In this document: one piece after another, positions 44,797 to 53,840 of the stretch | Layout: every line of letters starts with the position of its first letter | Numbering within the stretch: position 1 is the first letter of the stretch | Origin: Actinopolyspora xinjiangensis | GTDB lineage: Bacteria > Actinomycetota > Actinomycetes > Mycobacteriales > Pseudonocardiaceae | Direction of reading: 5' to 3' | DNA length: 64,000 nt | Assembly: GCF_900104475.1 (NCBI RefSeq) | Contig: NZ_FNJR01000006.1 | Coordinates: 62,001-126,000, forward strand | Notes under the pieces: generated by a model | Told to the model about the DNA's origin: nothing | The model's database searches: none | The model's input: the letters and a program-made list of their open reading frames with translations, nothing else | Program-made: the position numbers and the translations under genes

Positions 44797-46911
44797 TCAC
44801 GTGCTGGCGAGGGTCAGGGGCAGCACTCCGGAGGCACCGGCCCGGCGCAGCATCCGGGCCACCACCGCCAGGGTCCAGCCGGTGTCGGCGTAGTCGTCCA
44901 CCAGCAGTACCGGTCCGCCCAGCTCGGTGAGGGGGAGTTCCTCCGGCAGGCTGAACCGTGACCACAGCCCGGCCAACCGCCGTGCGCTGTTGTGGCTGCG
45001 CTGCGGTCTCCTGGCCGGATCGTGCGCCACGTGTCCCAGCAGTGGGAGCCTGCCGATGGCCGCGATCCGCGTCGCCAGGCCTGCTACCAGCGTCGGCCGC
45101 GTCGACGATCCCATCGCGACGACCCCGGCGGGTCGCCGTGCCCAGTCCCACTCGGCGAGCACGCGCACACACGCCTGAACCAGTTCTTCCGGCACTTCGC
45201 TGTCGGGGGACTCCGACCCCAGCAGTTCGCGCAGCTTGCCGCCCCAGCCGATGTCGCTGAACCTGCCGAGCGCCCGCCCCGGCTCGTGCTGTTCCGACGG
45301 AGGGATCTTGCCGGACACCGGGATGTCGACCGCCCGCATGCCGTTCGGCCACATCTTGCGGGGGGCCAGCGTGACTCCCGCGCGCTCCAACCGCTGCCGG
45401 GCGGATTCCGAGGTCGCCGAGTCCACCTCGGTGGAGTACACCACCCCGGTGCAGTTGTCGCAGCGCCCGCACGGCTCGGCGTCGGGGTCGTCCAGTTCGG
45501 AGCGGAGGAACTCCATGCGGCATTTCGCGGTTCGCTGGTAGTCCAGCATCGACCGCTGCTCGGCCCGGCGTTGCCGGGCGATCCGCTCGTAGCGCTCTCC
45601 CTCGTACGACCAGGGCTGGCCCGTGGCGGTCCAACCGCCCTTCACCCGCTTCACCGCACCGTCCACATCGAGCACCTTGAGCACCATCTCCAGGCGGGAC
45701 CTGCTCAGTTCCACGTGTGGTTCCAGCGCGGCGGTGGAGAGCGGTTTGTCGGCGTTGTCGAGGGTGCGCAGCACCGCGCGCACGGTCGCTTCGTCCGGAA
45801 AGGTCAACGAGGTGAAGTAGTCCCAGATCCGCTGGTCCTCCTCACCGGGCAGCAGCACCACCTCGGCGCGTTCGACACCTCGCCCGGCGCGGCCGATCTG
45901 CTGGTAGTAGGCGATGGGGGAGGCCGGAGCACCGAGGTGGATCACGAATCCGAGGTCGGGCTTGTCGAATCCCATCCCCAGTGCCGAGGTGGCCACCAGG
46001 GCCTTGACCTCGTTGTTCAGCAGGGCGGACTCGGCGGCGGCCCGCTCGTTCGCCTCGGTGCGGCCCGAGTACGAGCTGACCGCGAAGCCCCGCTCGGCGA
46101 GGAACTCGGCGACCTCCTCGGCGGTGGCCACTGTCAGGGTGTAGATGATCCCGGAACCGGGAAGTCCTTCGAGGTGGTCGGCCAGCCAGCCCAGCCTCTC
46201 CCGCGTGGAGTGCAGCGGAACCACACCGAGGCGCAGGCTCTCGCGGTCCAGCGAGCCGCGCAGTACCAGTGGGGTGCTCGGGGCGTTCGAGTCATCGGTG
46301 ACCCCGAGCTGGTCCGAGACGTCCCGCACCACTCGGTCGTTGGCGGTGGCGGTCGTGGCCAGCACGGGTACGCCCTCGGGCAGTTCGGTCAGCAGGGTGC
46401 GCAGCCTGCGGTAGTCGGGGCGGAAGTCGTGTCCCCAGTCGGAGATGCAGTGGGCCTCGTCGACCACGACCAGGCCGGTGTTGCGGGTGAGCTCCGGAAG
46501 CACGTTCTCCCTGAAGTCCGGGTTGTTCAACCGTTCCGGACTGACCAGCAGCACGTCCACGTCGCCAACGGCGACCTCTTCCTCGATCGAGGCCCACTCG
46601 TCCGGATTGGCGGAGTTTATGGTGGCGGCCTGCACGCCGGCCGCCGAGGCGGCCTCGACCTGGTTGCGCATCAGCGCCAGCAACGGGGAGACGATGACCG
46701 TCGGGCCTTCGCCGAGATCGCGCAGCAGGGCCGTGGCCACGAAGTACACCGCTGACTTTCCCCAGCCGGTCCGCTGTACCACCAGCGCCCGACGCCGCTC
46801 CAGCACCAGTGCGCGGATGGCGCTCCACTGGTCCTCGCGCAACGTGGCGGTGGGCCCCGCCAGCGCGCGGAGGTGTTCCTCGGCCATTTCACGAAGCGCC
46901 TGTTCATCCAC
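44797..46911 (-). CDS. RecQ-family DNA helicase fused to phosphoribosyltransferase-like domain
   Basis: A 704-residue SF2 helicase. RecQ motifs are present: Q-motif region (LREDQWSAI), Walker A TGWGKS (48-53), DEAH (VVVDEAHC near 148-151), SDWGHDFRPDY, and GRAGRG in motif VI. A RecQ-type zinc site follows (CRMEFLRSEL, CGRCDNC). The last 150 residues form a second domain with GSSTRPTL and VLLVDDYADTGWT, the PRPP-loop signature of type I phosphoribosyltransferases. The substrate of that domain is unknown. It may be an RNA/DNA-linked or regulatory module. The GTG at 46911 lacks a ribosome-binding site, and AAGAAT ends 6 nt upstream. Confidence 0.88.
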   Translation of the reverse strand: MDEQALREMAEEHLRALAGPTATLREDQWSAIRALVLERRRALVVQRTGWGKSAVYFVATALLRDLGEGPTVIVSPLLALMRNQVEAASAAGVQAATINSANPDEWASIEEEVAVGDVDVLLVSPERLNNPDFRENVLPELTRNTGLVVVDEAHCISDWGHDFRPDYRRLRTLLTELPEGVPVLATTATANDRVVRDVSDQLGVTDDSNAPSTPLVLRGSLDRESLRLGVVPLHSTRERLGWLADHLEGLPGSGIIYTLTVATAEEVAEFLAERGFAVSSYSGRTEANERAAAESALLNNEVKALVATSALGMGFDKPDLGFVIHLGAPASPIAYYQQIGRAGRGVERAEVVLLPGEEDQRIWDYFTSLTFPDEATVRAVLRTLDNADKPLSTAALEPHVELSRSRLEMVLKVLDVDGAVKRVKGGWTATGQPWSYEGERYERIARQRRAEQRSMLDYQRTAKCRMEFLRSELDDPDAEPCGRCDNCTGVVYSTEVDSATSESARQRLERAGVTLAPRKMWPNGMRAVDIPVSGKIPPSEQHEPGRALGRFSDIGWGGKLRELLGSESPDSEVPEELVQACVRVLAEWDWARRPAGVVAMGSSTRPTLVAGLATRIAAIGRLPLLGHVAHDPARRPQRSHNSARRLAGLWSRFSLPEELPLTELGGPVLLVDDYADTGWTLAVVARMLRRAGASGVLPLTLAST

Positions 46912-47423
46912 GCGCCGATTCTTACCGCAGCGGGTCGCGGGCGGGACAACGGGTGGTGCCGCCCGGCGGTGAGAGCGGCTCCGGGGCGCGGAACGGGGTA
47001 GCGGTGCGGAGCGAACGCGGATCAGAACCGCACCAGTGCCCGTTCCAGTGATTCCGGCCGAACGGTGATCGGGACGAACGTTCCTGACGGCCGGTCGGCA
47101 TCGGGGAGAGGTGCGGTCCGTCGCGACCACACCCGGCACGACTCCCTCTCGCACCGTTCAGGGGAGGGTTCGCGTACCGCGCGGCGCTGTCGCATCCGTT
47201 CGAGGAGCTCGGCGCACACCCGTGGTGAGTGTGCGGCGGAGACCCGAGCGGGGCGATAGGGTGCTGGGGAGTGCGGCTGACCGTGTGAAGGCGACCACGA
47301 AACGGACACGGCGGAAGTGCGACCGGGGTGCCGGTGCCGCGGTGGCCCGAATCGGGATTTTCGCCGTTCGTGGGGCATTTCCGGCGATCGGATACCGTGT
47401 CGGCACCGTCTCGGGAGGCGGGT
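46912..47423. other. Divergent gap recQ / tetR
   Basis: 512 nt between divergent genes. The recQ -10 (AAGAAT on the minus strand at 46923-46918) lies at its left edge. No gene was supported. ORFs are arginine-rich shadows. No inverted repeat similar to the 48166 operator was noticed here. Confidence 0.45.
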
Positions 47424-48020
47424 GTGTGCGAGGACCGGCAGTCACGACGCAGGCGTGATCCCGCGGCGACCAGAACGGCGTTGCTGCGGGCCGCCGGTGA
47501 GTTGTTCGCCGAACGCGGTTTCGACCAGACCACGGTTCGCGAGGTCGCGTCCCGTGCCGAGGTCAACCAGGCGTTGCTCTTCCGCTACTTCGGTTCCAAG
47601 CAGGAGCTGTTCGCCGAGGTGCTCAGCCACAACAGCGAGGCATTGCTCGACGGCGGGTCGCCGGAGGAGTTGCCGCGCCGCATCCTGGAGAGTGTGCTGT
47701 CCGAGCACGTGGGGGCCGGGACCGAGCACACGCTGGTGGCGTTGTTGCGTTCGTTCAGCGACGAGCGGGCGGCCCGGTTGCTGCGCGACGAACTGGGGGG
47801 CGCCTACGCGGAGCGGCTGGCCCGGTTCACCGATGCGCCCGACGCCGAGCTCCGTGCGGATCTCGTGCTCGCCTGGTTCTTCGGCGTGGGCATGATGCGT
47901 TCGGTGCTGCGGAAGAGCCCGTTGGCCGAGGCGCCGACCGAGGTGGTCGTCGACCACCTGATGCGCGCCGTGTCCCTGCTGTTGGAGAAGAACTCGCCTA
48001 CTGGGGGAGACGAGGATTGA
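47424..48020 (+). CDS. TetR-family transcriptional regulator
   Basis: A 198-residue repressor-type protein. The N-terminal helix-turn-helix (RTALLRAAGELFAERGF, then TTVREVASRAEVNQALLFRYFGSKQEL) is classical TetR. The C-terminal part, helical and hydrophobic (LVLAWFFGVGMMRSVL), would bind an inducer. The GTG at 47424 follows GGGAGG by 5 nt. It lies 190 nt upstream of a P450 gene on the same strand, and an 18-bp palindrome sits between them, so it probably controls the P450/ferredoxin operon (inference). Confidence 0.9.
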   Translation: MCEDRQSRRRRDPAATRTALLRAAGELFAERGFDQTTVREVASRAEVNQALLFRYFGSKQELFAEVLSHNSEALLDGGSPEELPRRILESVLSEHVGAGTEHTLVALLRSFSDERAARLLRDELGGAYAERLARFTDAPDAELRADLVLAWFFGVGMMRSVLRKSPLAEAPTEVVVDHLMRAVSLLLEKNSPTGGDED

Positions 48021-48165
48021 CCTCCCGTTCGCCATGCGGAAGGCCCCGTCACTGCTCGCGGTCCTGGCCCCGAGTGGTTCGGGAAGCGGGGTGCGGGTGG
48101 CACGGGCTTGATCTCCACCTGTTCGGCGGAATGCGTCCTCGGTGACGCGCGCTTATTATGCGAGT

Positions 48166-48183
48166 AGTAAGCAGCTGCTTACT
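48166..48183. promoter_or_regulatory. Palindromic operator upstream of P450
   Basis: AGTAAGCAGCTGCTTACT is a perfect 18-bp palindrome, 26 nt ahead of the P450 ATG. A TATTAT -10-like hexamer (about 48153-48158) lies just upstream, so the palindrome would cover the transcription start and could block it. Size and symmetry fit a TetR dimer site. Confidence 0.7.
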
Positions 48184-48209
48184 TGTCGTCTCGTGTGCGG
48201 GAGCCGAGC

Positions 48210-49409
48210 ATGACCACCATCGACCCGACGCCGCGGACCTATCCGTTCAGTGAGCCCGACCGACTTCGGTTGGATCCGTTCTACGCGGAGTTGCGCAAGC
48301 AGGAACCGGTGTCGCGGGTGCAGCTTCCCTACGGCGAAGCGGCGTGGCTGGCCACCAAGTACTCCGACGTGCGGACGGTGTTCGCCGACCCGCGGTTCAG
48401 CCGTGCCGCCACCGTGGGCCGTGACGAGCCGCGCGCGCGTCCGAACTCGCAGCAGACCGGTATCCTGACCATGGATCCACCTGAGCACACCAGGCTGCGC
48501 AAGCTGGTGGCCAAGGCGTTCACCGCGCGCAGGGTGGAACAGCTGCGCCCGCGTGCGCAGCGGATCGCCGACGACCTGAGTCGCGCCATGCTCCGCAAGG
48601 GGCCTCCGCTGGACCTGGTGGAGGAGTTCGCGTTGCCGCTGCCGATCACCGTGATCTGCGAACTGCTCGGGGTCCCCTATGCGGACAGGACCGATTTCCG
48701 GGTCTGGTCGGACGCCTTCCTGTCCACGAGCAAGCTCTCCGAACAGCAGGTCAACGACTACATCGAACAAATGCGCGCCTACATGGCCGGTCTCATCGAG
48801 CGACGACGTGATCAACCCGCCGACGACCTGCTCAGCGCGCTCATCCAGGCCAGGGACGAACAGGACAAGCTCTCCGAGACCGAGCTGCTGGACCTGTCGG
48901 TGGGGTTGCTCGTCGCCGGGCACGAGACCACGGCTACCCAGATCCCCAACTTCGTCTACGTGCTGCTGACGCACCCCGAAGAGCTCGAGTGGCTGCGCGC
49001 GGATCCGGAGCGGATCCCCGGGGCGGTCGAGGAGCTGATGCGGTTCGTCCCGCTGGGGGTCAACGCGGCCTTCCCCCGCTACGCCCTGGAGGACGTCGAA
49101 CTCGGCGGTGTGCTGATCCGGAAGGGGGAACCAGTGCTGGCCAGCCTGGCCTCGGCGAACCGGGACGAGTCGGTCTTCGATGAACCCGACCAGCTCGACC
49201 TGCGACGCGATTCCGGCTCCCACATCGGTTTCGGGCACGGGCCGCACCACTGCCTGGGGGCTCAGCTGGCGCGGATGGAACTGCAGGTGGCGCTGGGCAC
49301 GCTGCTGCGGGACTTCGAGGATCTCCGGTTCGCGGTGAACGAGCAGGACGTTACCTGGAAGACAGGAATGTTGGTGCGCGGGCCGCAACACCTCCCGGTG
49401 ACGTGGTAG
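48210..49409 (+). CDS. Cytochrome P450
   Basis: Haem monooxygenase, 399 residues, soluble actinobacterial class (CYP107/CYP105-like by appearance). Landmarks: I-helix AGHETT (about 236-241), K-helix EELMR, the meander, and the haem-binding FGHGPHHCLG with Cys348. The TMDPPEHTRLRKLVAKAFT block is typical. The substrate is unknown. Electrons probably come from the [3Fe-4S] ferredoxin encoded 110 nt downstream. The ATG at 48210 has GGGAG upstream. An in-frame start at 48183 lies inside the operator and is rejected. Confidence 0.95.
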   Translation: MTTIDPTPRTYPFSEPDRLRLDPFYAELRKQEPVSRVQLPYGEAAWLATKYSDVRTVFADPRFSRAATVGRDEPRARPNSQQTGILTMDPPEHTRLRKLVAKAFTARRVEQLRPRAQRIADDLSRAMLRKGPPLDLVEEFALPLPITVICELLGVPYADRTDFRVWSDAFLSTSKLSEQQVNDYIEQMRAYMAGLIERRRDQPADDLLSALIQARDEQDKLSETELLDLSVGLLVAGHETTATQIPNFVYVLLTHPEELEWLRADPERIPGAVEELMRFVPLGVNAAFPRYALEDVELGGVLIRKGEPVLASLASANRDESVFDEPDQLDLRRDSGSHIGFGHGPHHCLGAQLARMELQVALGTLLRDFEDLRFAVNEQDVTWKTGMLVRGPQHLPVTW

Positions 49410-49519
49410 GCGGTGGAACACCGCCCGCGGTTTTCTGGGCGCGTGAACGGCGGAGCGCCCGTGGAGTGGAACGAACCCCCGGGCCCGGTCATCGGGTCCG
49501 GATCGTGGAAGGTGGCTGG

Positions 49520-49741
49520 ATGAGCTGGCAGATCGAGGTCGACGGCGACACGTGCATCGGTTCGGGGATGTGCTCGGCCATAGCCGAGGAGCACTTCGAA
49601 CTGGTCGACGGTGTCTCACGGCCGTTACGAACGGACATCGACCCCGATGACGACGTGGTGGACGCCGCGGAGTCCTGCCCGGTGGAGGCTATTCTCGTGC
49701 GTGACGCGCAGTCGGGGCGCACCCTCGCACCCGAGCCGTGA
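49520..49741 (+). CDS. [3Fe-4S] ferredoxin
   Basis: 73-residue ferredoxin of the kind encoded beside actinobacterial P450s. Cluster ligands: Cys12 (DTCIGSGMC), Cys18 and Cys53 (ESCPVEAI). The C-x5-C...C-P pattern, with a missing fourth cysteine, indicates a [3Fe-4S] cluster. It should carry electrons from a ferredoxin reductase to the upstream P450. The ATG at 49520 has GGAAGGTGG upstream. Confidence 0.94.
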   Translation: MSWQIEVDGDTCIGSGMCSAIAEEHFELVDGVSRPLRTDIDPDDDVVDAAESCPVEAILVRDAQSGRTLAPEP

Positions 49742-49891
49742 CGCCCGGATGGTCCGCACCGGCGGGGTGAGGCAGCCAGGGGTGCGCTTTCCCGCCCGGT
49801 GCATCCCCGGTGTTCCCGGCGTTCTCGGCGTTCTCGGTGGGGTCGATCACTGCTCCGCCCCAGGTTCGGGATCTCTGCCGCCAGGAGCGGT

Positions 49892-49897
49892 TATGCT
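49892..49897 (+). promoter_or_regulatory. -10 before nadD
   Basis: TATGCT ends 8 nt before the ATG of nadD. No ribosome-binding site is visible, so the mRNA may be leaderless or nearly so. Confidence 0.4.
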
Positions 49898-49905
49898 GGG
49901 GCACC

Positions 49906-50529
49906 ATGTCGCGTCCTCGCCGAATCGGCGTCATGGGGGGCACCTTCGACCCCGTCCATCACGGCCACCTCGTCGCAGCGAGTGAGGTACAGGCCCAGTT
50001 CGGCATGGAGCAGGTTCTGTTCGTGCCGACCGGCCAGCCCTGGCAGAAGGGGCACGAGGATGTGAGCCTGGCGGAGGACCGCTACCTGATGACGGTGATC
50101 GCCACCGCCTCCAACCCGCGCTTCTCGGTCAGCAGGGTCGACATCGACCGGGGCGGTCCCACCTACACCATCGACACGCTCTCCGATCTGCACCGGCAGT
50201 ACCCGGACGCGGAGCTGTACTTCATAACCGGCGCGGACGCGTTGGAGCAGATCCTCTCCTGGCACCGCGTGGAGGACCTGTTCGACCTGGCCCACTTCAT
50301 CGGCGTCACACGGCCGGGGTATGCGTTGGACGACGAGCACCTGCCGCGTGGTTCGGTCAGCCTGGTCGAGATTCCGGCCATGGCCATCTCCTCCACCGGG
50401 TGCCGCCAGCGCGTCGCCTCCGGCATGCCGGTCTGGTACCTGGTCCCGGACGGGATCGTGCAGTACATCAGCAAACGCGGCCTCTACCGCCGATTCGGGC
50501 AGTCACCAGCACCGGAGTGGGGGCCATGA
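49906..50529 (+). CDS. nadD: Nicotinate-nucleotide adenylyltransferase
   Basis: Makes nicotinate adenine dinucleotide in NAD synthesis. 207 residues with the nucleotidyltransferase motif [11 protein letters not shown] (11-21), PTGQPWQKG, the [15 protein letters not shown] block and [10 protein letters not shown] (ISSTxxR) near the C-terminus. The ATG at 49906 aligns with known mycobacterial starts. It is first in nadD-rsfS-gpgP-degV, though 317 nt separate it from rsfS. Confidence 0.97.
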   Translation: MSRPRRIGVMGGTFDPVHHGHLVAASEVQAQFGMEQVLFVPTGQPWQKGHEDVSLAEDRYLMTVIATASNPRFSVSRVDIDRGGPTYTIDTLSDLHRQYPDAELYFITGADALEQILSWHRVEDLFDLAHFIGVTRPGYALDDEHLPRGSVSLVEIPAMAISSTGCRQRVASGMPVWYLVPDGIVQYISKRGLYRRFGQSPAPEWGP

Positions 50530-50846
50530 TCATCCGGTGCAACACGGGTACGACTCGGATCACTTCACCCGTTCGCTCCGCCCTCGGGAGTCGAGCCCGA
50601 CGTCGAATCGGCCGGTGATCGGAGATCGTGCGAGATGCGCCGACGGCGATTTTCTCGTGACGTCGCTCGGTGGGGCGGCGATGGTGCCGCCACTCTCGGC
50701 CGTCCGCTCAGCGCCGGTCCCGATCGGCCCGCTCCGGTTCCGAAGGTGGGTGGCTCGGTACGATCCGGCGGATTCCGTCTGCCGTGTGGCGGGCGGTTAT
50801 CCTCATCCGAGTGGGGTGGTAGACCGTGACCACCGAGAGGAGCGAT
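50530..50846 (+). other. nadD-rsfS intergenic region
   Basis: 317 nt with no supported gene. It contains TATCCT near 50799 as a possible -10 for rsfS. An in-frame GTG at 50826 precedes the chosen rsfS start. Confidence 0.4.
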
Positions 50847-51260
50847 GTGGCAGCCAGTGAAGACGCCCGTGGGCTCGCGTTGGTGGCCGCGCGGGCGGCG
50901 GCGGACAAGAAGGCCGAAGAACTGCTTCTGCTGGACGTGTCCGACCGACTCATCATCACCGACTGTTTCGTGATCGCCTCCGCCTCCAACGAGCGGCAGG
51001 TCGGGGCGATCGTCGAGGCCGTCGAGGAGAAGATGCGGGCCGCCGGGACGAAACCGGTCCGCAGGGAAGGCACCCGGGAGGGACGTTGGGTGCTGCTCGA
51101 CTTCGTGGACGTCATCGTGCACGTCCAGCACTCCGATGAGCGGGCCTTCTACGAGCTGGAACGCTTGTGGAAGGACTGCCCGGTCATCGAGTTCGACCAC
51201 GAGGGCACCGGTATCGAGGAGTCCGCCGAGCGACACAGTGAAGAGGGCAGTCAGGCGTGA
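50847..51260 (+). CDS. rsfS: Ribosomal silencing factor RsfS
   Basis: Binds ribosomal protein L14 and blocks subunit joining under starvation. The 137-residue protein has the core ELLLLDVSDRLIITDCFVIA, SNERQVGAIVEAVEEKM and GRWVLLDFVDVIVHVQ. The GTG at 50847 is preferred over GTG 50826: GAGAGGAG precedes it and it aligns with the mycobacterial N-terminus (recalled). The stop overlaps the GTG of the next gene by four bases. Confidence 0.95.
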   Translation: MAASEDARGLALVAARAAADKKAEELLLLDVSDRLIITDCFVIASASNERQVGAIVEAVEEKMRAAGTKPVRREGTREGRWVLLDFVDVIVHVQHSDERAFYELERLWKDCPVIEFDHEGTGIEESAERHSEEGSQA

Positions 51261-51871
51261 CCCTGCAACGGCTGGTGCTCTGGCGGCACGGCGAGACCGA
51301 CTTCAACCTCGCGGGACGCATCCAGGGCCACCTCGACTGCGAGCTCACCGAGCTGGGCCTGGAGCAGGCCAAACGCACGGCACCGCTGGTCGCCGGGTTC
51401 CGCCCCGAGGTGCTGGTCAGTTCGGACCTGCGCCGCGCCAGCACCACGGCCGCGGCCCTGGCCGAGGTGACCGGCCTGGAGGTCCGGCTGGACGAGCGGT
51501 TGCGCGAGACCCAGCTGGGGCAGTGGCAGGGGCTCAGCGGGGCCGAGGTCGAGCAGGGCTGGCCCGGTGCGATGGCGACTTGGCGCGCCCAGCCGACCTG
51601 GGCGCCCCCGGACGGTGAGACCAGGGTCGAGGTGGCCGAACGTGCCCACGAGGTGGTGCGCGAACTCGACGAGACCGTGGAGGGCACGGCTCTGTTGTGC
51701 GCGCACGGTGGCCTGATAACCGCACTGACCGCCAGGTTGTTGGAGTGGCCGACCGAGACCTGGTCCAGCCTCGGCGGGGTGAGCAACTGCGGTTGGGCCG
51801 TGCTCTCCCGCAACGCCGTCGGCAGGCAGGGGTGGCGACTGGTGACCTACAACGGCGGGCTCGTCGAATGA
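51257..51871 (+). CDS. gpgP: Histidine phosphatase, glucosyl-3-phosphoglycerate phosphatase type
   Basis: Histidine-phosphatase superfamily protein, 204 residues: LWRHGETDFN (catalytic His11), SSDLRRASTTAAALA, LRETQLGQWQGL and LLCAHGGLITALTARLL. The position directly after rsfS matches M. tuberculosis Rv2419c, GpgP, which dephosphorylates glucosyl-3-phosphoglycerate in methylglucose-lipopolysaccharide synthesis (recalled). The substrate here is inferred from synteny, and a general phosphoglycerate-mutase-like phosphatase is the alternative. The GTG overlaps the rsfS stop. Confidence 0.85.
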   Translation: MTLQRLVLWRHGETDFNLAGRIQGHLDCELTELGLEQAKRTAPLVAGFRPEVLVSSDLRRASTTAAALAEVTGLEVRLDERLRETQLGQWQGLSGAEVEQGWPGAMATWRAQPTWAPPDGETRVEVAERAHEVVRELDETVEGTALLCAHGGLITALTARLLEWPTETWSSLGGVSNCGWAVLSRNAVGRQGWRLVTYNGGLVE

Positions 51872-51959
51872 CTCCTCTCCTCCTCGGAGGTCGTCGGCCG
51901 CCACGGCACCGCCGAAGTGGCCGTTGCCCGTTCGGTTCGCCCGGCCGGTCGGTGCCACG

Positions 51960-52880
51960 TTGAGCGTCGCCGTGGTGACCGACTCCACCGCATACCTGCC
52001 GGCGCGTCGGGTCGAGCACTACGGCGTGCGCGTGGTTCCGCTGCACGTGAGCACCGGTCCCGAACACTCCCTCGCCGAGACCTCGTTCGACCCGGAGCTG
52101 CTGACCGAGCGGTTGCGAGCGGGCAGTCGGGTCACCACGGCGGGAGCCGGTGTGGCCGAATTCGCCGACACCTACCGTGCGGCGCTGGAGTCGGGCGCCG
52201 ACGGGGTGCTCTCGGTCCACCTGTCCGGCGAGCTCTCCGGCACGTTGGACGCCGCCCGGACCGCGGCGCGCCAAGTGGCCCCCTCGGCCATCAGCGTGGT
52301 CGATTCCCGCTCGGTCGCGATGGGGCTGGGATTCGCGGTGCTGGCGGCGGCTGAGTTGGCCGCCACCGGCGCTGAGCTGGCCGAGGTCACCGAAGCGGCC
52401 CGGCGGGTAGCCGCGCGCGGCACCATCCTGTTCTCGGTGCAGACACTCGAATACCTGCGCCGTGGTGGACGTATCGGCACCGCCTCGGCGTTGTTGGGCA
52501 CCGCTCTGGCGATCAAACCGCTGTTGCACCTGCGTGACGGGGTGATCGAGCCCCTGGAGAAGGTGCGAACCACCGGCGCTGTGGTTCGGCGACTGGAACA
52601 GCTGGCCGTTGACGCGGCCACGGGCCCCGCACCTTCGGGAACCCCCTCCGAGGTGGACACTCCGCGTCCGCCCGCGCTGGCGGTGCACCACCTGGCGGCC
52701 CCGGAGCGGGCCGAGGCCCTGGCCCGGCGTGTCCGCGAGCGCCTCCCCGGGCACTCCGACTGCGTGGTCTCCGAGGTCGGGGCCACCATCGGGGCCCACA
52801 TCGGGCCGGGGTCGGTGGGCGTGGTCGTGCTGCCCGGTGGTTGGAGCGCCACCGCTGGCGCACCGCATGACGAGTGGTAG
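51960..52880 (+). CDS. DegV family fatty-acid-binding protein
   Basis: A 306-residue DegV protein (the FakB fold): VAVVTDSTAYLPARRVEHYGV, the VLSVHLSGELSGTLDAAR ligand loop, VVDSRSVAMGLGF, LRRGGRIG and LLHLRDGVIEPLEKVRT. DegV proteins bind fatty acids for phosphorylation in Firmicutes. The actinobacterial role is unclear. The start is uncertain: TTG at 51960 gives LSVAVVTDST, matching family starts, with only weak upstream purines. The frame is open to 51924. A Pro/Ala insertion (GPAPSGTPSEVDTPRPPA) lies around residues 222-240. Confidence 0.88.
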   Translation: MSVAVVTDSTAYLPARRVEHYGVRVVPLHVSTGPEHSLAETSFDPELLTERLRAGSRVTTAGAGVAEFADTYRAALESGADGVLSVHLSGELSGTLDAARTAARQVAPSAISVVDSRSVAMGLGFAVLAAAELAATGAELAEVTEAARRVAARGTILFSVQTLEYLRRGGRIGTASALLGTALAIKPLLHLRDGVIEPLEKVRTTGAVVRRLEQLAVDAATGPAPSGTPSEVDTPRPPALAVHHLAAPERAEALARRVRERLPGHSDCVVSEVGATIGAHIGPGSVGVVVLPGGWSATAGAPHDEW

Positions 52881-53020
52881 GGCCGTCGCCCTCACCGGTG
52901 TGCTGGGAACGCGTGGTGAGAACGGCCGTCGCTACGGGATCGCGCATGCGGTTCGTCCACAACGTCTCCACCTCTCCACAAAAGGTGCTTTCCGGTGTTC
53001 CCGTGAGGAGGTCACACGGC

Positions 53021-53026
53021 TAGCTT
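53021..53026 (+). promoter_or_regulatory. -10 of leaderless comEA
   Basis: TAGCTT ends 7 nt before the ATG of comEA. No ribosome-binding site lies next to the start. GAGGAGG at 53005 is too far (about 22 nt). Confidence 0.5.
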
Positions 53027-53033
53027 CGCCGGT

Positions 53034-53834
53034 ATGACCGATCTTTTCCGCTCCTGGAACGGGGACACCCCGGGGCGGACCGTCTCGGAAGCCGACGACG
53101 AGCGGTCGCCTGCTCGTCGGCGGTTGCGGGAGCTGATGTCTTCCGAGTCTCGGGCGACCGAGGTGGATGCCAAGGACGAGGAATCTGCCGCGAGCCTCGT
53201 GGAGCGAGTGCGACGGTGGTTGCCGCGAACACCGCGCGATGTGCTGTTGGATCCCGGTCGTGCGGGATGTCTCGGTGTCGTGCTCGTGGCGGTGATCGGT
53301 TGCGCGGTCCTGCTGGTCACCCGTGATCCCAGCGGTGAGACCAGGGCTGTTCCCTCGCGACCGCTCCCCGCGCCGACCCCCACGAGCGCGACCACCTCGC
53401 GGGTCTCGGAGCTGGTGGTCAGCGTGGTGGGCAGGGTACGCGAACCGGGGCTGGTCACCCTGTCGGCCGGTGCGCGGGTCGCGGACGCGCTGCGAGCGGC
53501 GGGCGGCCCGCTGCCGGACACCGACACCATGGCGTTGAACCTGGCTCGTGAGCTCTCCGACGGGGAGCAGCTCTACGTCGGTGTTCCGGTTCCCGAACGC
53601 GCCTCGGCGTCGGGTCCTGGGGAGACAACCCCCACCACCTCCTCGAAGGTCGACCTCAACCGGGCCGACGAACAGCGGCTGCGGGAACTGCCCGGCATCG
53701 GTCCCGTCACCGCCGATGCGATTCTGCGCTGGCGTTCCGAGAACGGCGGGTTCGAGTCGGTGGCGCAGTTGCGGGAGGTCGACGGGATAGGACCCGTGCG
53801 GTTCGACCGGCTGCGCGAGCTGGTGCGGGTGTGA
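53034..53834 (+). CDS. comEA: ComEA-like helix-hairpin-helix DNA-binding protein
   Basis: DNA-uptake-type receptor, 266 residues. An N-terminal cytoplasmic region of about 75 residues precedes one transmembrane helix (CLGVVLVAVIGCAVLLV, about 80-97). A SLBB-like domain (VVSVVGRVREPGLVTLSAGARVADAL) follows, and a C-terminal double helix-hairpin-helix (KVDLNRADEQRLRELPGIGPVTADAIL, then VDGIGPVRFDRL). It is followed by comEC. Natural competence is unproven in most actinomycetes. Confidence 0.93.
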   Translation: MTDLFRSWNGDTPGRTVSEADDERSPARRRLRELMSSESRATEVDAKDEESAASLVERVRRWLPRTPRDVLLDPGRAGCLGVVLVAVIGCAVLLVTRDPSGETRAVPSRPLPAPTPTSATTSRVSELVVSVVGRVREPGLVTLSAGARVADALRAAGGPLPDTDTMALNLARELSDGEQLYVGVPVPERASASGPGETTPTTSSKVDLNRADEQRLRELPGIGPVTADAILRWRSENGGFESVAQLREVDGIGPVRFDRLRELVRV

Positions 53835-53840
53835 GAGGTG

